Notes under the pieces: generated by a model | The model's database searches: none | What the model saw: only the letters and a program-made list of their open reading frames with translations | What the model was told of the DNA's origin: nothing | Position numbers and translations under genes: made by a program | From: an uncultured bacterium | GTDB lineage: Bacteria > Patescibacteriota > Dojkabacteria > SC72 | Assembly (NCBI GenBank): GCA_938015795.1 | Contig: CALLXA010000058.1 | Coordinates: forward strand, 1-9,305 | Reading direction: 5' to 3' | DNA length: 9,305 nucleotides | In this document: positions 1 through 7,516 of the stretch, in pieces | Numbering within the stretch: position 1 is the first letter of the stretch | Layout of the letters: every line of letters starts with the position of its first letter

Positions 1-586
1 AACAACCATTGATTCAAGTACATTCAAAATTCACTTAATTAGTAACGACACAGTTGTAGTATCAGCTACAGTTTCAGATATTCCATCTGTAACATGTAGT
101 ATAAGTACAAACGCTGTAGATCTAGGCTCACTATACCCTGGAGGTTCATATACAACAGGAAACCATACAATTTCAACAAATACATCAACAACAGCTTCTG
201 GATACTACTGGGCTGCATATGGTAGAGGAGATAACTCTACAGATGCTGGTCTTTACAAATCAACAGTAGCAACAAAACTTCTTGCTTCAACCGGAAGTAC
301 AACTATTGATTTAACAGGTTTAAATGCAGAAGGATTTGGAATGACAGTCTCAGATCCAGATGCAGGTGGCAGTGCTGTAGTACCTACAGATTTTAGCAAT
401 GGATCAGCAGGTGTATTTGGATCATTAGACAGAGCAGTAGCTGGTGCTCAACTAATCCTATATCAGAATGGTGCTCAGTCTTCAGGTGAGTCTGCTACAA
501 TAACATATGGAGCAAGAGCTGGAGCTTCCGCTCCTGCAGGTAGCTATTCAGAAAGTGTTACCTTTGTCTGTGGTGCTTACTATTAA
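1..586 (+). CDS. Secreted beta-rich surface protein, 3' part
   Basis: The 5' end lies outside the window. The frame is open from base 2 to a TAA at 584-586 and gives 194 residues. The protein is rich in Ser, Thr, Gly, Ala and Tyr with few charges, as in extracellular beta-sandwich proteins. A domain seems to start near residue 30 with a Cys (C32) followed by a DLGSLYPGGSYTTG stretch and a TNTSTTASGYY stretch; it ends with APAGSYSESVTFVCGAYY, where C190 could form a disulfide with C32. This pattern (LGxL, a TN..SGY segment, a terminal AGxYxxxVTF strand) resembles surface domains of Patescibacteria and, loosely, spore-coat-U or WxL-type domains. There is no LPxTG motif or C-terminal membrane helix, so attachment would need a partner. 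The next gene starts 9 bases downstream, which suggests one operon. Base composition is visibly richer in G+C than the following genes, probably because of the amino-acid content. The exact family is not recognised. Confidence 0.75.
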   Translation, partial: TTIDSSTFKIHLISNDTVVVSATVSDIPSVTCSISTNAVDLGSLYPGGSYTTGNHTISTNTSTTASGYYWAAYGRGDNSTDAGLYKSTVATKLLASTGSTTIDLTGLNAEGFGMTVSDPDAGGSAVVPTDFSNGSAGVFGSLDRAVAGAQLILYQNGAQSSGESATITYGARAGASAPAGSYSESVTFVCGAYY

Positions 587-595
587 TCGTGCAAT

Positions 596-1603
596 ATGAA
601 AAATACAATTAAATATGCTGCCCAACTACTACAAAAGAATATTCAAGCACTAATCACAATAAGCATATTTAGCTTATTTGGAATCTTTGTAACTTCAAAA
701 GCTTACGCTGCTCCACTCTCAATAGGTACAGCACCAACATCGGAATATCTCGAATTACAACCAGGACAAACTTACAATGGTGAAATCGTTGTTTGGAATC
801 TCTCTGGAATAGAAACAAATTACAATATTCTCAAAAGAGGCTTCAGACAAATAGATAACCAACCAGGAACAGCTATAATGCTTACACCTGAAGACGATCT
901 CAAATCACTCTACTCTGCTTCATCATGGATCACATTAGAGAAAGAAAATATCTTACTAGAACCAAATAAAAATCAAAAAATATATTATGAAATAAAAGTA
1001 CCTAAAGAAGTTACCAAAGGGGAATATAATGCAATAATAGCTTTCTCATCAGAAAACAACCAAGGAGCAAATGGAACAGCAGCATTAACAACATTAAGTT
1101 CAGGTATGCCAATATTAATAAAAGTTGGTGATGATTTTGTTGAAAATGCTGAACTCCTAAAATTTAATACTGACAAAAATTTCTACGAATTCCCCAATGT
1201 AAAGTTTGAAACAATAATTAAAAACATTGGAGACACACATATAGCTCCAGCAGGAGAAATAGTATTAACAAATATTTTCAAACAAGAAGTAGCTAGAATA
1301 CCTGTAAATCCTAATTCACAAAGTATATTGAGAGAAAATTCAGGAAACTATCAAATAAACTGGGATTTTGACAAATTCTTAACACCAGACAACAAAATAA
1401 TACTAGGCCCTATTGATGCAAACCTAATTGTAACCTACAGAAGTTTCCAACCAGGATTTGCACCATTAACAGCAACTACATCATTCTGGATAATTCCTTG
1501 GAAATACTTAATTGGATTACTACTTTTAATAGTCTTACTAATCATTACAATAAAACAGATAAAAAAGAAAAAAGCACACACCTATACACCAATTCCTAAA
1601 TAG
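596..1603 (+). CDS. Membrane-anchored DUF916-like surface protein (WxLIP-like)
   Basis: This 335-residue exported protein starts with ATG and has no Shine-Dalgarno sequence in the 9-base gap before it. Residues 1-38 form a signal peptide with a hydrophobic core (about 18-33) and a likely cleavage site after KAYA. Residues 40-175 form a first beta domain with ELQPGQTYNGEIVVWNLS, a SSWITLE strand, LEPNKNQKIYYEIKVP and KGEYNAIIAF, which is the pattern of DUF916/peptidoglycan- or protein-binding domains. Residues 185-297 form a second beta domain (IKNIGDTHIAPAGEIVLTN). Residues 301-319 are a transmembrane helix, followed by a tail with QIKKKK, so the bulk faces outside. In Firmicutes, proteins of this layout partner with WxL surface proteins; here the neighbour upstream is a secreted beta protein. 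I infer that this one tethers or organises that protein at the envelope. The architecture is clear; the family assignment is by pattern only. Confidence 0.7.
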   Translation: MKNTIKYAAQLLQKNIQALITISIFSLFGIFVTSKAYAAPLSIGTAPTSEYLELQPGQTYNGEIVVWNLSGIETNYNILKRGFRQIDNQPGTAIMLTPEDDLKSLYSASSWITLEKENILLEPNKNQKIYYEIKVPKEVTKGEYNAIIAFSSENNQGANGTAALTTLSSGMPILIKVGDDFVENAELLKFNTDKNFYEFPNVKFETIIKNIGDTHIAPAGEIVLTNIFKQEVARIPVNPNSQSILRENSGNYQINWDFDKFLTPDNKIILGPIDANLIVTYRSFQPGFAPLTATTSFWIIPWKYLIGLLLLIVLLIITIKQIKKKKAHTYTPIPK

Positions 1604-1617
1604 GCTATAAATATATC

Positions 1618-2526
1618 GTGAGAAAACTAATAACCATAGTCCTAACAACTGCATTATCGTTATCCTTTTTCCTAAATTTTTTAACAAAAATATCAGCGAA
1701 TACCTTAACACCCGCTATAAATGAAACATTTCTGGAAACAAACAAACGATCATATAATAAAGTAACAATCACAAATGAACAAAACAAAAAAATATCTGTT
1801 ACACCCAAAGTATATCCCTACTCTGCCAAAGACGAATCATTAATAAATGGTGATCAATATATATTTGTGAAAACAGATCTAGAAACATTCGACATAGAAC
1901 CAAATTCAAGTTTAAACATTAATTATGAAATAATCCCACCACAAAACTTAGTACCAGGAACATATTTCAATCTAATTGTTTTCGAGGAAGTTGATAACAA
2001 TCCAATATTAAAACAACAAAATCCCATAAATACATCCGCTAACCTCTCACAACTAATAGTATTACACATTACCGAAGCTGGAAATATAAAAGGTATTACA
2101 TCTGATTTTGCAAATATAACATTTGAAATAACAGAAAAAGGATTACCTTTTCTTAAACCAACCAAAATTAAGTATATTTTCCAAAATAAAACAAACTATG
2201 TATTAGAACCAGAAGGTGAAATACAAATATTTAATATACAAGGTAAATACCAACCACAATATATAAAAATAAATAAAGATAATTCAAAACTATATCCTAA
2301 CGATAGCTTTGAAGAAGAAATAGAAATAAATAATTGGAATATAATAGATGTAATATCCGAAAGAAAAATAATTGGAAGATTCTATAACGGCTTAGATGAT
2401 AATTTTGTAACTAAAGAAGTAATAACAGAAAACTACATACTATACTTAGCTGGAATAACCTTTCTGATATTTTTACTCTCTCTCTTTATAAAATCTTTAT
2501 TAGATGATAACAAGAAGAAGAATTAA
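1618..2526 (+). CDS. Second membrane-anchored surface protein, same layout
   Basis: This 302-residue protein most likely starts at a GTG (1618). No ATG precedes it after the in-frame TAA at 1597-1599, and the GTG places the basic MRK directly before the hydrophobic core. The signal peptide is about residues 1-27 with cleavage after KISA. Residues 35-155 form a beta domain with a DIEPNSSLNINYEIIPP strand and a VPGTYFNLIVFEE strand, the counterpart of the DUF916-like first domain in the gene before. Residues 160-265 form a second beta domain with a LEPEGEIQIFN segment. Residues 273-293 are a transmembrane helix and the tail ends DDNKKKN. It lies 14 bases after the preceding gene and is probably its diverged paralogue and operon partner. 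It is Asn-, Ile- and Lys-rich and very AT-rich. Its stop codon overlaps the stop of the convergent rnhC gene. A role in a cell-surface complex is inferred from layout and neighbours; no enzyme motif is visible. Confidence 0.7.
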   Translation: MRKLITIVLTTALSLSFFLNFLTKISANTLTPAINETFLETNKRSYNKVTITNEQNKKISVTPKVYPYSAKDESLINGDQYIFVKTDLETFDIEPNSSLNINYEIIPPQNLVPGTYFNLIVFEEVDNNPILKQQNPINTSANLSQLIVLHITEAGNIKGITSDFANITFEITEKGLPFLKPTKIKYIFQNKTNYVLEPEGEIQIFNIQGKYQPQYIKINKDNSKLYPNDSFEEEIEINNWNIIDVISERKIIGRFYNGLDDNFVTKEVITENYILYLAGITFLIFLLSLFIKSLLDDNKKKN

Positions 2527-3416
2527 AAACTTTCTTGAAGTATTTTCCCTGTTGTTTTAAAACCTATCTTAGCAACATTCTCTAATTCCTTTACTCCAAA
2601 TTTCTTTACAAAATACTTACCATCTTCAATTACTTCAGAAGCTCCCTTTGGAAACTTAAAAGAATATTTATCTGACATCTTACTCCACTCTTCAAGAAAA
2701 ACTCCTCTAGCAAGCACAGAGGCTGTTGCAACAGCTATATCAGACTCCCCCTTATGAAACTGTTCAATCTCTGTAATTCTACCCAACTCACCTAATTCAT
2801 CCAATATTCTTTCCTTTTTATTTGAAAATTGATCTATAACTACCTTTTGACATTCAATATTCTTTTTCTTCAAATCATTTAAACCCATCTCAATAACCTT
2901 TGAATGTTGTCTAGCTAAAAGAATTGAAACATTCTTGCACTCATTTATTAACATATTGTATTCATAAGGCTGAACAATAGAAACATAGTAATAAGGATAT
3001 GATTTTATATGTGAATATAAATCAATAATCTTTTTATCTGCAAATTTCTTGGAATCTCCTACACCTAATCTTGTTACTTTTTCTAAAAATTCATCATTAA
3101 CAAAACAAGACACTACAACTAAAGGTCCGAAATAATCACCCTTACCAACCTCATCAACACCAAGATGAGGAACAAAGTTATCTTCCAAACCACTATTATT
3201 TTTAATAGCTCCAATAACTTTTGTAAAATCTTCTCTACCTTGAAATACTAATTTACCACTTGTATACAAAATTGCTGTTGAACCAACAATACTTTTTACT
3301 TTAAATACCATATATGGATTATTAACACCCTGCTCTATCCAATCGTATGATTTTAAAGCACTTAAAGCATTTTCTGCTTCATTTTTTTCCAACTGTATGG
3401 AGAATGTATTTTGCAT
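2523..3416 (-). CDS. rnhC: Ribonuclease HIII
   Basis: RNase HIII cuts the RNA strand of RNA/DNA hybrids, such as R-loops and Okazaki primers. The 297-residue length fits the family. Residues 1-75 match the N-terminal TBP-like (DUF3378) substrate-binding domain that separates HIII from HII. The catalytic domain opens with GVDEVGKGDYFGPLVV, the type 2 RNase H signature. The four acidic active-site residues are visible as D88, E89, D195 (in VVIDQF) and D226 (in GESDIAVATASVLAR), the same order and spacing as in the Geobacillus enzyme. A GDSKK motif (120-124) is also present. The ATG lies 2 bases after the cysS stop and has no Shine-Dalgarno site, so translation is probably coupled to cysS. It is the last gene of the minus-strand cluster and converges on the surface operon. 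The presence of TBP-like domain plus signature makes HIII much more likely than HII. Confidence 0.95.
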   Translation of the reverse strand: MQNTFSIQLEKNEAENALSALKSYDWIEQGVNNPYMVFKVKSIVGSTAILYTSGKLVFQGREDFTKVIGAIKNNSGLEDNFVPHLGVDEVGKGDYFGPLVVVSCFVNDEFLEKVTRLGVGDSKKFADKKIIDLYSHIKSYPYYYVSIVQPYEYNMLINECKNVSILLARQHSKVIEMGLNDLKKKNIECQKVVIDQFSNKKERILDELGELGRITEIEQFHKGESDIAVATASVLARGVFLEEWSKMSDKYSFKFPKGASEVIEDGKYFVKKFGVKELENVAKIGFKTTGKILQESF

Positions 3417-3418
3417 AT

Positions 3419-4861
3419 TTATATTTTTTCAATTATTTGACCTTCAGAAGTATCTAATACTCTATACCCAATTTCTAAAAGTTTATCTCTTAATCTATCG
3501 GATTCTGCAAAATCTTTATTCTCTCTTGCAGTCTTTCTTAAATCTAAAATTGATTGAACTTCAGAATCTATTTCAAGATCAGTATCTTTTTTTTGTAAGA
3601 TTTTCTCTATATCTAAACCAAATACCCTATCAAAATCTATAATAGTACTTAACTTGTCTTCATTCTTTTCATTAGATTTAAGTAATTCATTTACTAAAGC
3701 TAAAGCATCTGACATATTAAGGTTGTTTTCCAAAGCATACTTAAATTTCTTTACATACTCCTCTAAAACATCTCCCTTTACTAAGCCTAATGCTTTAATC
3801 TTTGACATTAAACTTTCTCTTGCATTTTTTGCACCTTGTAAAGCTTCTACTGAAAATTTTAGTTTAGTTCTGTAATTAACAGACATGAAGAAATATCGGA
3901 TATCCAAAGGATCGAATCCCAAAGAAATAATTTCCGAAAGATCAGATGCATTAGCAGAGCTTTTAGATAGTTTAGTATCATCACTACCTACCAACCATTC
4001 ATTATGAACCCAATACTTAACAACAGGATGACCAAAAGCACCAATATTTTGAGCCCTCTCATTTGTATGATGAACAGGAATATGATCTATACCACCTGTA
4101 TGAATATCAAAATATTCACCTAGGATAGCAGTACCCATTGCAGAACACTCTATATGCCAACCAGGAAACCCATCTCCCCATGGAGAGCCCCAATGCATGA
4201 TATGATTTTCATATTTACCAACTCTTTTCATCCAAAGAACAAAATCTGCAGGATTTCTCTTTTCAGGATCAACACCAACCTCTTCTCTTACCCCAATCTC
4301 TTTTTCATCTAATCTCTGGCCAGTAAATATCGTATAGTCAGGAATCTTTGTAACATCAAAATATACAGCTTGATCAGTCTCATATGTATATCCATTAGAT
4401 TCAATCTTTTTAATGATCTGGATCATTTCATCAACATAATCAGTAGCTCTTGTCCAACCATGCTCATTAACTGTGTTAACATCCCAATTAGGATCAATTA
4501 CCTCACCATTAGGTGAAAGAATATTTAAATTAGAAAAATCTTCTAATACTGTTTTAATATATTTATTTGCAATCCCTAAAGGATCAAGACCTTCTTTTGA
4601 TGCTTGTCTTTGTAATTTATCTTCTCCAAAATCTTCATCAGCAGTCATATGACCAACATCAGTTATGTTCATAATTCTTTTAACATCATATCCTAAATAC
4701 AGTAAAGCTCTATGAAATACATCCCAGTTAACATATGCCCTAAGATTACCAACATGCATTCTGTAATATACTGTAGGTCCACAACTATATATTGAAACTA
4801 CACCATCTTTAATTGTCTTTATATCTACAACCTTGCGATCTAATGTTGAATATAACTTCAT
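3419..4861 (-). CDS. cysS: Cysteinyl-tRNA synthetase
   Basis: This class I synthetase charges tRNA-Cys in the cytoplasm. The frame extends to a TTG at 4873, but the ATG at 4861 gives the usual start MKLYSTLDRK and is preferred, giving 480 residues. Numbering below is for this start. The opening motif SCGPTVYYRMHVGN (from residue 26) carries the first zinc ligand C27 and a HIGH variant, HVGN (36-39). Further zinc ligands are C239 in GWHIECSAMG, H264 and E268 in HHTNE. The KMSKS loop is TKLSKS, with K297-S301. The Rossmann core contains ADFVLWMKR, and residues from about 335 to the end form the helical and anticodon-binding part, with the family's ending segment DFAESDRLRDKL. The zinc-site segment reads HTGGIDHIPVHHTNERAQ instead of the common GGGxDLxFPHHENE, a variant I associate with Patescibacteria. 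It lies 16 bases after recR and 2 before rnhC. Confidence 0.96.
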   Translation of the reverse strand: MKLYSTLDRKVVDIKTIKDGVVSIYSCGPTVYYRMHVGNLRAYVNWDVFHRALLYLGYDVKRIMNITDVGHMTADEDFGEDKLQRQASKEGLDPLGIANKYIKTVLEDFSNLNILSPNGEVIDPNWDVNTVNEHGWTRATDYVDEMIQIIKKIESNGYTYETDQAVYFDVTKIPDYTIFTGQRLDEKEIGVREEVGVDPEKRNPADFVLWMKRVGKYENHIMHWGSPWGDGFPGWHIECSAMGTAILGEYFDIHTGGIDHIPVHHTNERAQNIGAFGHPVVKYWVHNEWLVGSDDTKLSKSSANASDLSEIISLGFDPLDIRYFFMSVNYRTKLKFSVEALQGAKNARESLMSKIKALGLVKGDVLEEYVKKFKYALENNLNMSDALALVNELLKSNEKNEDKLSTIIDFDRVFGLDIEKILQKKDTDLEIDSEVQSILDLRKTARENKDFAESDRLRDKLLEIGYRVLDTSEGQIIEKI

Positions 4862-4877
4862 TGAAATAATCAATAAT

Positions 4878-5501
4878 TTAAATATCTCTTCTACCCTCTA
4901 GGGCTCTTTTAAGTGTTAAACGATCAGCATACTCCAAATCAGCACCAGTAGGCAAACCCATTGCCAATCTTGTAATCTTAACTTTATCATCTTTAAGTAA
5001 ATCTTTGAACAAATCTATTAAATAACTAGCAGTAGCTTCACCCTCCAAACTTGGATTAGTAGCAACAATAATCTCTATACATTCAGAATTCTCTAATAAT
5101 TCATTAACCCTTATTTTTAACTCACGAAATCTTAATTCATCAGCACCTATTCCTTCAGCAGGAGAAATAACTCCACCTAGAACAAAATAGAAGCCATCAA
5201 AGATTCCTGAGTTCTCAAAAGCAACTACATCCAAAGGCTCTTCAACAACACATAGCTTATCTTTCTTTCTTGATTCATTATCACAAATATCACAAACATC
5301 TTTTTCAGAAACATTAAAACACTTACAGCAATTAACAACCTTTTCATCCATATCAGACAAAGCATTTGCCAACTTAGTAGCATCTTGATTCTTTGACCTT
5401 AGATAGTGATATACCATTCGAGAAGCAGATTTAGGACCTACTCCTGGTAATTTTGAAAACTCATTAATAACTTTTTCTACAGATTTTGGAAGTACAGACA
5501 T
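4878..5501 (-). CDS. recR: Recombination mediator protein RecR
   Basis: RecR works with RecO (and RecF) to load RecA on SSB-covered single-stranded DNA at gaps. The 207 residues are full length for the family. An N-terminal helix-hairpin-helix is seen in KLPGVGPKSASRM (17-29). A four-cysteine zinc site follows, with C58, C61, C70 and C73. The Toprim domain spans about residues 81-176, with the acidic VVEEPLDV start and the NPSLEGEATASYL segment (149-161). The conserved C-terminal GLPTGADLEYAD (182-193) is intact. The start is ATG, 4 bases after the stop of the ybaB gene and without a Shine-Dalgarno site, so coupled translation is likely. The dnaX-ybaB-recR order is conserved across many bacteria. 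Confidence 0.97.
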   Translation of the reverse strand: MSVLPKSVEKVINEFSKLPGVGPKSASRMVYHYLRSKNQDATKLANALSDMDEKVVNCCKCFNVSEKDVCDICDNESRKKDKLCVVEEPLDVVAFENSGIFDGFYFVLGGVISPAEGIGADELRFRELKIRVNELLENSECIEIIVATNPSLEGEATASYLIDLFKDLLKDDKVKITRLAMGLPTGADLEYADRLTLKRALEGRRDI

Positions 5502-5505
5502 ATGA

Positions 5506-5796
5506 CTAACTGAACATACTCCTCAATTGATCAATATCCATATCTTGAACCATCTCTTTCTGTAATTTCTTCTGATAGTCTTTAAATGCTTCTTTAAAAC
5601 CTTTCTTTATACCCTCGGACATATCAGGTGAAAGATATTCATCATCAATCCAAACATCTTCAAGTTCTTGAGCACCATTCATAAAAATTTTAATCATTCC
5701 ATTTTTAGATTCACCAGAGATTTTCTTTTCTCTAAGCTTATTCTGCATTTTTTTAGCCTCGCTTTGCATTCGAAGCAATTTACCAGGATTAATCAT
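5506..5796 (-). CDS. ybaB: YbaB/EbfC-type nucleoid-associated protein
   Basis: A 96-residue member of the YbaB/EbfC family of small dimeric DNA-binding proteins; members bind DNA and affect nucleoid organisation, and the gene usually sits between dnaX and recR, as here. The N-terminal helix (INPGKLLRMQSEAKKMQNKL) leads into a short three-stranded sheet with NGMIKIFMNGAQELEDVWID, followed by a helical end with two amphipathic stretches (KKGFKEAFKDYQKKLQKEM). The length is slightly below the usual 100-110 residues, and the glycine-rich or methionine-rich C-terminal tail seen in some relatives is missing. It starts with ATG and ends with TAG. It lies 61 bases after dnaX, a gap long enough for its own promoter, and 4 bases before recR. 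Confidence 0.92.
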   Translation of the reverse strand: MINPGKLLRMQSEAKKMQNKLREKKISGESKNGMIKIFMNGAQELEDVWIDDEYLSPDMSEGIKKGFKEAFKDYQKKLQKEMVQDMDIDQLRSMFS

Positions 5797-5825
5797 AAAA
5801 CAAAAATACTAAATTAAAGTAATCA

Positions 5826-5831
5826 ATTATA
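5826..5831 (-). promoter_or_regulatory. Possible -10 box ahead of ybaB
   Basis: Read on the minus strand, the 61-base dnaX-ybaB gap contains a perfect TATAAT about 30 bases before the ybaB ATG. No good -35 box is found 16-18 bases upstream (best is a poor TCATTA). In such AT-rich DNA a TATAAT can occur by chance, so this is only a candidate for an internal promoter for ybaB-recR-cysS-rnhC. Confidence 0.3.
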
Positions 5832-5857
5832 CTACAAAATAATAATCTTAATGAAAA

Positions 5858-7516
5858 TTACATACCATCAAAAATAGCTTCAACCTCTGCTGTTATTTTT
5901 CTTGATTGCTTAAAGTTATTACCACCATTAGATTGATTGTTTTCAGAAGATTGTTTCTTTACTTCTGGAATATTTCTTAAAACAAAATCAGGTGTAGACT
6001 TTTTCTTAGGTTTTACATTTTCATTAACCTCGCAACAAATTTTACAATTAGTACCAAAACATTTCTTAAAAGTTGTTGAAATAACTTCTCTACTCTTAGG
6101 AACCTCTATCCTATCTTTATGAAATTGAAAAGGTACTTGAATATTTAAAACCCCATTATCAAATGAAACTAATTTAGCACTACCCAAAAAAGCGTAAAGA
6201 TGTCCATTAAAAGGCTTTACCTCTTTAATAAAATTGTCCCAACCTTTCTGAACACTATCCAAATTAACATCAACTATTTCTAATATAGAATCATCAGAGG
6301 TATCATCATTTGTAGAATCCTCTTCCTCATCCTCTTCTTCATGAGATTCATTCACTTTCTCTTCTTCTTTAATACTATTTTCAACAACCTCCTTAGGTAT
6401 TTTGTTTTTAACATCAGTATTTACAATTTTAGGAGAATCAGATAATTTTTCTTCTGACATCATCTCTGGAATAATCATTTCTAAAACTAAAAGCTGATCA
6501 TTTGCATACTTCATTTTTCCTTCAGCATCTAAGAACAGCCTAATTAAGGTCATCAAATCTCTCATACTAATATCTTTTGCAAAAGCATTTATTTCAGAAA
6601 GATTACCTCGAATTTTTTCAGTCAAAATTATTCTTAAAGTTTCCAAAACAAAAGATACAAACTGTTGTAAATTAGCACCACTAGATTCTAAATTATGCAA
6701 TATATCAAGACAATTACTACCATCACCAACCAAAAGTGATTTAAGCAAACCGTAAACAACATCAATATCTGGAAGACCTAATACCTTACTTACCTCATCT
6801 TTAGTAATAACGGTTGAATCACCCTCTTTTAGTTGACCACTATACACAACATCTAGCAATGACATAGCATCACGGTAACTACCTTTTGCATTTTGAACTA
6901 AAAGAGCTAAAGCATCTTTTTTAATATCTATTTTTTCTTGGTCTGCAACTGTTTTTATAGCTTTCTCAATCTCACTATCAGTACCTAATCTAAAATCATA
7001 CCTTTGACATCGAGAAAGTATTGTAGGAGGTAATTTATGAACATCTGTTGTAGCAAGTATGAAAATAACATGAGCAGGAGGTTCTTCCAATGTTTTTAAT
7101 AAAGCATTAAAAGCCTCAGTAGTTAACATATGGACTTCATCAATGATATATACCTTAAATCTTCCTTCTGTTGGAGAAAATTCAATTTTTTCTTTCAATT
7201 CTCTAATCTGATCAATACCTCTATTTGATGCAGCATCTATTTCAATCAAATCTAGAAACTGACCATCTGAAATAGCCTTACAAATGGAGCATTTACCACA
7301 AGGATTGCCATCTTTTTTAATATCTAAACAGTTTACAGCTTTAGAAAGTATCCTAGCAGTACTTGTTTTACCAGTACCCCTAGAACCTACAAACAAAAAG
7401 GCTTGAGAAAGCTTATCTTTCTTAATAGCATTCTTTAGAATCTTTGTAATATGATCTTGCCCTATTAATTGGTCAAAATCTTGAGAACGATATTTACGAT
7501 AGAGTACTGTTGACAT
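5858..7516 (-). CDS. dnaX: DNA polymerase III subunit gamma/tau
   Basis: This is the AAA+ ATPase of the clamp loader, which places the sliding clamp on primed DNA. The ATG at 7516 gives the typical start MSTVLYRKYRSQDFDQLIGQ and 552 residues; a further 21 codons upstream to a TTG (7579) are not homologous. Visible motifs are Walker A GSRGTGKT (44-51), the zinc-binding cysteines C63, C73, C76 and C79, Walker B with DEVH (126-129), LLKTLEEPP (139-147), and sensor/arginine-finger SRC (168-170). Residues 180-350 fit domains II and III. Then comes a very acidic linker (about 383-411, runs of Glu and Asp) and a C-terminal domain (415-500) ending in a Lys/Asn/Gln-rich tail. An unusual cluster C486, C491, C494, C495 sits in that domain. 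No convincing slippage site was found at the place where Escherichia coli makes gamma. It heads the conserved dnaX-ybaB-recR group. Confidence 0.96.
   Translation of the reverse strand: MSTVLYRKYRSQDFDQLIGQDHITKILKNAIKKDKLSQAFLFVGSRGTGKTSTARILSKAVNCLDIKKDGNPCGKCSICKAISDGQFLDLIEIDAASNRGIDQIRELKEKIEFSPTEGRFKVYIIDEVHMLTTEAFNALLKTLEEPPAHVIFILATTDVHKLPPTILSRCQRYDFRLGTDSEIEKAIKTVADQEKIDIKKDALALLVQNAKGSYRDAMSLLDVVYSGQLKEGDSTVITKDEVSKVLGLPDIDVVYGLLKSLLVGDGSNCLDILHNLESSGANLQQFVSFVLETLRIILTEKIRGNLSEINAFAKDISMRDLMTLIRLFLDAEGKMKYANDQLLVLEMIIPEMMSEEKLSDSPKIVNTDVKNKIPKEVVENSIKEEEKVNESHEEEDEEEDSTNDDTSDDSILEIVDVNLDSVQKGWDNFIKEVKPFNGHLYAFLGSAKLVSFDNGVLNIQVPFQFHKDRIEVPKSREVISTTFKKCFGTNCKICCEVNENVKPKKKSTPDFVLRNIPEVKKQSSENNQSNGGNNFKQSRKITAEVEAIFDGM

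Noticed and set aside
1605..2165. Minus-strand open frames within the surface genes
   Set aside because: They lie opposite well-supported signal-peptide and beta-domain coding sequence and show no domain, start context or composition of their own.
2505..2545. Bidirectional terminator over the convergent stops
   Set aside because: The inverted repeat is only six AT-rich pairs with a 15-base loop and has no T run on either strand.
4862..4873. TTG start of cysS four codons upstream
   Set aside because: The ATG at 4861 gives the usual CysS N-terminus and the TTG has no properly spaced ribosome binding site.
5990..6015. Programmed frameshift site in dnaX (AAG AAA AAG on the minus strand)
   Set aside because: The heptamer G AAA AAG is not an efficient slippery site, and it lies near the end of the gene, not at the domain III border where gamma would be made.
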